A stretch of 64,000 nucleotides of DNA from JADJDM01 sp044352985 (GTDB taxonomy: Bacteria > Bacteroidota > Bacteroidia > B-17B0 > Aurantibacillaceae): contig JBILCU010000004.1 in assembly GCA_044352985.1 (NCBI GenBank), positions 1-64,000 on the forward strand, in the 5' to 3' direction. Shown in pieces: positions 62,121 through 64,000 of the stretch; the first letter of the stretch is position 1; the number at the start of each line of letters is the position of its first letter. The notes under the pieces were generated by a model. The model was given only the letters and a program-made list of their open reading frames with translations, searched no databases and was not told the origin of the DNA. The translations under genes were made by a program, and so were the position numbers.

Positions 62121-62141
62121 CAAATGTTTGAAAGGAGAAAA

Positions 62142-62519
62142 TTATTTAACAGCTTCTAAACTGATTTCAACGTTTGCGTCTTTTGGTAAACGACGAGCCT
62201 CAATTGTTGCACGCGCAGGAAAATTACTTGTAAAATAAGCACTATACACTTCATTTACCTGAACAAAGTTGTTCATATCACTTAAAAAAATACTGGTTTT
62301 AACTACATTTTCGTAAGTCATTCCGGCTTCTTTTAAAATTTCACCAAGGTAATCCATTACTTGTTTGGTTTCATCTTTAATCGAAAGTTTCATCAACTTA
62401 TTGGTTTGTAAATCCAAGGCAATTGTTCCAGAAACATACAAGGTATCACCTGCCAATACTGCCTGATTGTACGGACCGATTGGTGCCGGTGAATTTGGTG
62501 TCATGATTATTTTTTTCAT
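62142..62519 (-). CDS. ridA: RidA-family enamine/imine deaminase
   Basis: 125 residues. NSPAPIGPYNQAVLAGDTLY, VSGTIALDLQTN, MTYENVVKTSIFLSDMNNFV, VNEVYSAYFTSNFPARATIE and RLPKDANVEISLEAV form a complete RidA/YjgF protein, with the substrate-binding Arg in PARATIE. It hydrolyses reactive 2-aminoacrylate-type enamines and protects PLP enzymes. It lies 28 bp after hppD and may be co-transcribed with it. Confidence 0.95.
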   Translation of the reverse strand: MKKIIMTPNSPAPIGPYNQAVLAGDTLYVSGTIALDLQTNKLMKLSIKDETKQVMDYLGEILKEAGMTYENVVKTSIFLSDMNNFVQVNEVYSAYFTSNFPARATIEARRLPKDANVEISLEAVK

Positions 62520-62547
62520 GTAATAATTGATTGAATTGTTTTTAAAA

Positions 62548-63690
62548 TTAAAGTGTTCCTCTTAATGCTTGTTCTCTTTCAATGGATTCAAATAATGCTT
62601 TGAAATTTCCTGCGCCAAATCCTTTTGCTCCTTCGCGCTGAATGATTTCAAAGAATAGGGTAGGGCGGTCTTCTACTGGTTTTGTGAAAATTTGAAGTAA
62701 GTATCCGTCTTCATCACAGTCGATTAAAATTCCGTGTTTTGCCAATGTGTCAATATCTTCTTTTACACCCGGTATACGAACTTTTACATCATCGTAGTAA
62801 GCTTTAGGCGGTGCAGATAAAAACTCAACACCTCTTGCACTTAAATCTTTAACTGTGGTTAAAATATCATCTGTAGCAACAGCAATGTGCTGAACACCTG
62901 AACCTTCATAAAACTCAATGTATTCTTCAATTTGAGATTTTTTCTTTCCTTCTGCCGGCTCGTTAATCGGGAACTTAATTCTTCCATTTCCATTTGCCAT
63001 CACTTTACTCATCAATGCAGAATATTCAGTATGAATTTGTTTATCATCAAAAGTTAAAAGGTTAATGAATCCCATTACTTTTGAATACCAATCTACCCAT
63101 ATATTCATTTCATTCCAGCCAACATTACCCACCATGTGGTCAATGAATTTTAATCCTGTTGGGGTTGGGTTGTAATCTGATTTCCAATCTACATAACCTG
63201 GTAAAAATGTACCATTATAATTTTTACGTTCAACAAACATGTGCACTGTTTCTCCATAAGTGTAAATACCTGAGCGAATTATGTAACCATTTTCATCTTC
63301 TTCGCGAGTTGGCTCCATAAATGGCTTAGCCCCTCGTTTTACAGTCTCTTCAAATGATTTAGTTGCATCATCAACCCATAGTGCAATTACTTTTACACCA
63401 TCACCATGTTTTGCCAAATGTTGATTGATTGGAGAAGATGAATTAAGTGGTGTTGTTAATACAATTCTTATTTTATCTTGTTTTAAAACATAAGAAGCAT
63501 ATTCACGGCATCCAGTTTCTAAACCTTTATAAGCAAGTGATTGAAAACCAAAAGCGGTTTTGTAATAGTGTGCTGATTGCTTTGCATTTCCTACATAAAA
63601 TTCAACATAATCAGTTCCGTTTAATGGAAGGAAATCTCCCGCGTCTTGATAAATTTTTTCTAATGTTGGTGCAACGTCTTTTGTATTCAT
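62548..63690 (-). CDS. hppD: 4-hydroxyphenylpyruvate dioxygenase
   Basis: 380 residues with two vicinal-oxygen-chelate domains. FYVGNAKQSAHYYKTAFGFQ starts the N-terminal one. The catalytic C-terminal one has FIDHMVGNVGWNEMNIWVDW (first Fe-binding His), GSGVQHIAVATDDILTTVKD (second His) and TLFFEIIQREGAKGFGAGNF (Glu). It converts 4-hydroxyphenylpyruvate to homogentisate in tyrosine breakdown. Unlike most bacterial operons, no homogentisate dioxygenase gene adjoins it here. Confidence 0.96.
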   Translation of the reverse strand: MNTKDVAPTLEKIYQDAGDFLPLNGTDYVEFYVGNAKQSAHYYKTAFGFQSLAYKGLETGCREYASYVLKQDKIRIVLTTPLNSSSPINQHLAKHGDGVKVIALWVDDATKSFEETVKRGAKPFMEPTREEDENGYIIRSGIYTYGETVHMFVERKNYNGTFLPGYVDWKSDYNPTPTGLKFIDHMVGNVGWNEMNIWVDWYSKVMGFINLLTFDDKQIHTEYSALMSKVMANGNGRIKFPINEPAEGKKKSQIEEYIEFYEGSGVQHIAVATDDILTTVKDLSARGVEFLSAPPKAYYDDVKVRIPGVKEDIDTLAKHGILIDCDEDGYLLQIFTKPVEDRPTLFFEIIQREGAKGFGAGNFKALFESIEREQALRGTL

Positions 63691-63851
63691 TTTTTTAGTT
63701 TTTTAGTTGATTAAATAAAGTTTAAGTTATAGCTTTTATAGAAATTGAAGTAAGTTTTACCATTGCGCCATGTGTTGCGCTGTTGTTTGATTTGTGCAAT
63801 CTGAACTCATAAAAACAAATTTATAAAAAACATTAAAATCAACATCAAAAA

Positions 63852-64000
63852 TCAACAATATTTTTTCATTGATTCGTGAATTTTAGAAGCCTCTAATTGA
63901 GAAACCTGAGCAAAATCATTTTTTGAGGAAGCATAAATTATTCCGCGAGATGAATTAATGAGTAATCCTATGTCTTTATTCATACCATATTCACATACTT
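63852..64000 (-). CDS. pyrF: Orotidine 5'-phosphate decarboxylase, 3' end only
   Basis: The last 49 codons run off the window edge: VCEYGMNKDIGLLINSSRGI, IYASSKNDFAQVSQLEASK and IHESMKKYC, then TGA. The segment LINSSRGIIYAS is the C-terminal active-site strand of the type 2 (core/UMPS-like long bacterial) OMP decarboxylase, which makes UMP in pyrimidine synthesis. Only the end is visible, so completeness cannot be judged. The gap to hppD (160 bases) contains nothing I can name. Confidence 0.85.
   Translation of the reverse strand, partial: VCEYGMNKDIGLLINSSRGIIYASSKNDFAQVSQLEASKIHESMKKYC

Overview
The window is AT-rich chromosomal DNA from a member of the Bacteroidota. The evidence is the C-terminal sorting domains of the type IX secretion system (T9SS), promoters of the TTG-N20-TAnnTTTG type, a tmRNA whose tag ends in YAMAA, weak or absent Shine-Dalgarno sequences, and a core gene set in the usual Bacteroidota form (tgt without zinc-ligand cysteines, RibBA fusion, RimK next to its zinc-protease partner). 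I cannot place it below phylum.

Layout. (1) 1-14,313 is an RHS polymorphic-toxin region. It holds an orphan RHS tip with a metzincin-like toxin motif on the minus strand, a c-type cytochrome-like lipoprotein, a frameshifted small gene whose 3' end is present twice, an operon with a tail-fibre-like secreted protein, a T9SS protein and a 2209-residue RHS protein, a putative periplasmic immunity protein, and a second orphan RHS remnant. (2) 14,314-21,135 encodes three T9SS cargo proteins: a metzincin/beta-helix protein and two tandem paralogues. Between these units lie composite intergenic repeats; three near-identical 160-bp copies end in a complete promoter directly upstream of a gene. (3) 21,578-23,003 is a PIN-domain ribonuclease with an unusual large partner, a candidate toxin-antitoxin pair. 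(4) 23,004-27,400 is a 1.27-kb gene-free, hairpin-rich tract followed by a small phage-like cluster (DUF5675-type protein, holin-like peptide, conserved 249-residue protein, small DNA-binding protein). (5) 27,534-29,930 is a signalling operon: conserved small protein, membrane protein, NarL-type histidine kinase and response regulator.

(6) 30,192-48,598 is mostly core metabolism and envelope: a deoxyhypusine-synthase-like enzyme, RsmG, an ECF sigma factor, glycosyltransferase, Tgt, ThyA, small heat-shock protein, PagL-like deacylase, L-2-hydroxyglutarate oxidase, inositol monophosphatase family, and a polysaccharide assembly operon (two Wzz-like proteins, flippase, ligase/polymerase). (7) 48,683-52,600 is tmRNA followed by a probable island: a Fic protein and a laterally acquired FAD monooxygenase, with two degenerate att-like repeats, each followed by a plus-strand terminator that serves no present gene. 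(8) 52,620-64,000 returns to core genes: permease, M23 peptidase, RibBA, RimK and zinc protease, C-terminal processing protease, nucleoid-associated protein, RidA, HppD and the 3' end of pyrF.

The most interesting material is the RHS region with displaced tips and promoter-bearing repeats, the structured tract beside the phage-like cluster, the PIN pair, and the tmRNA-associated island.
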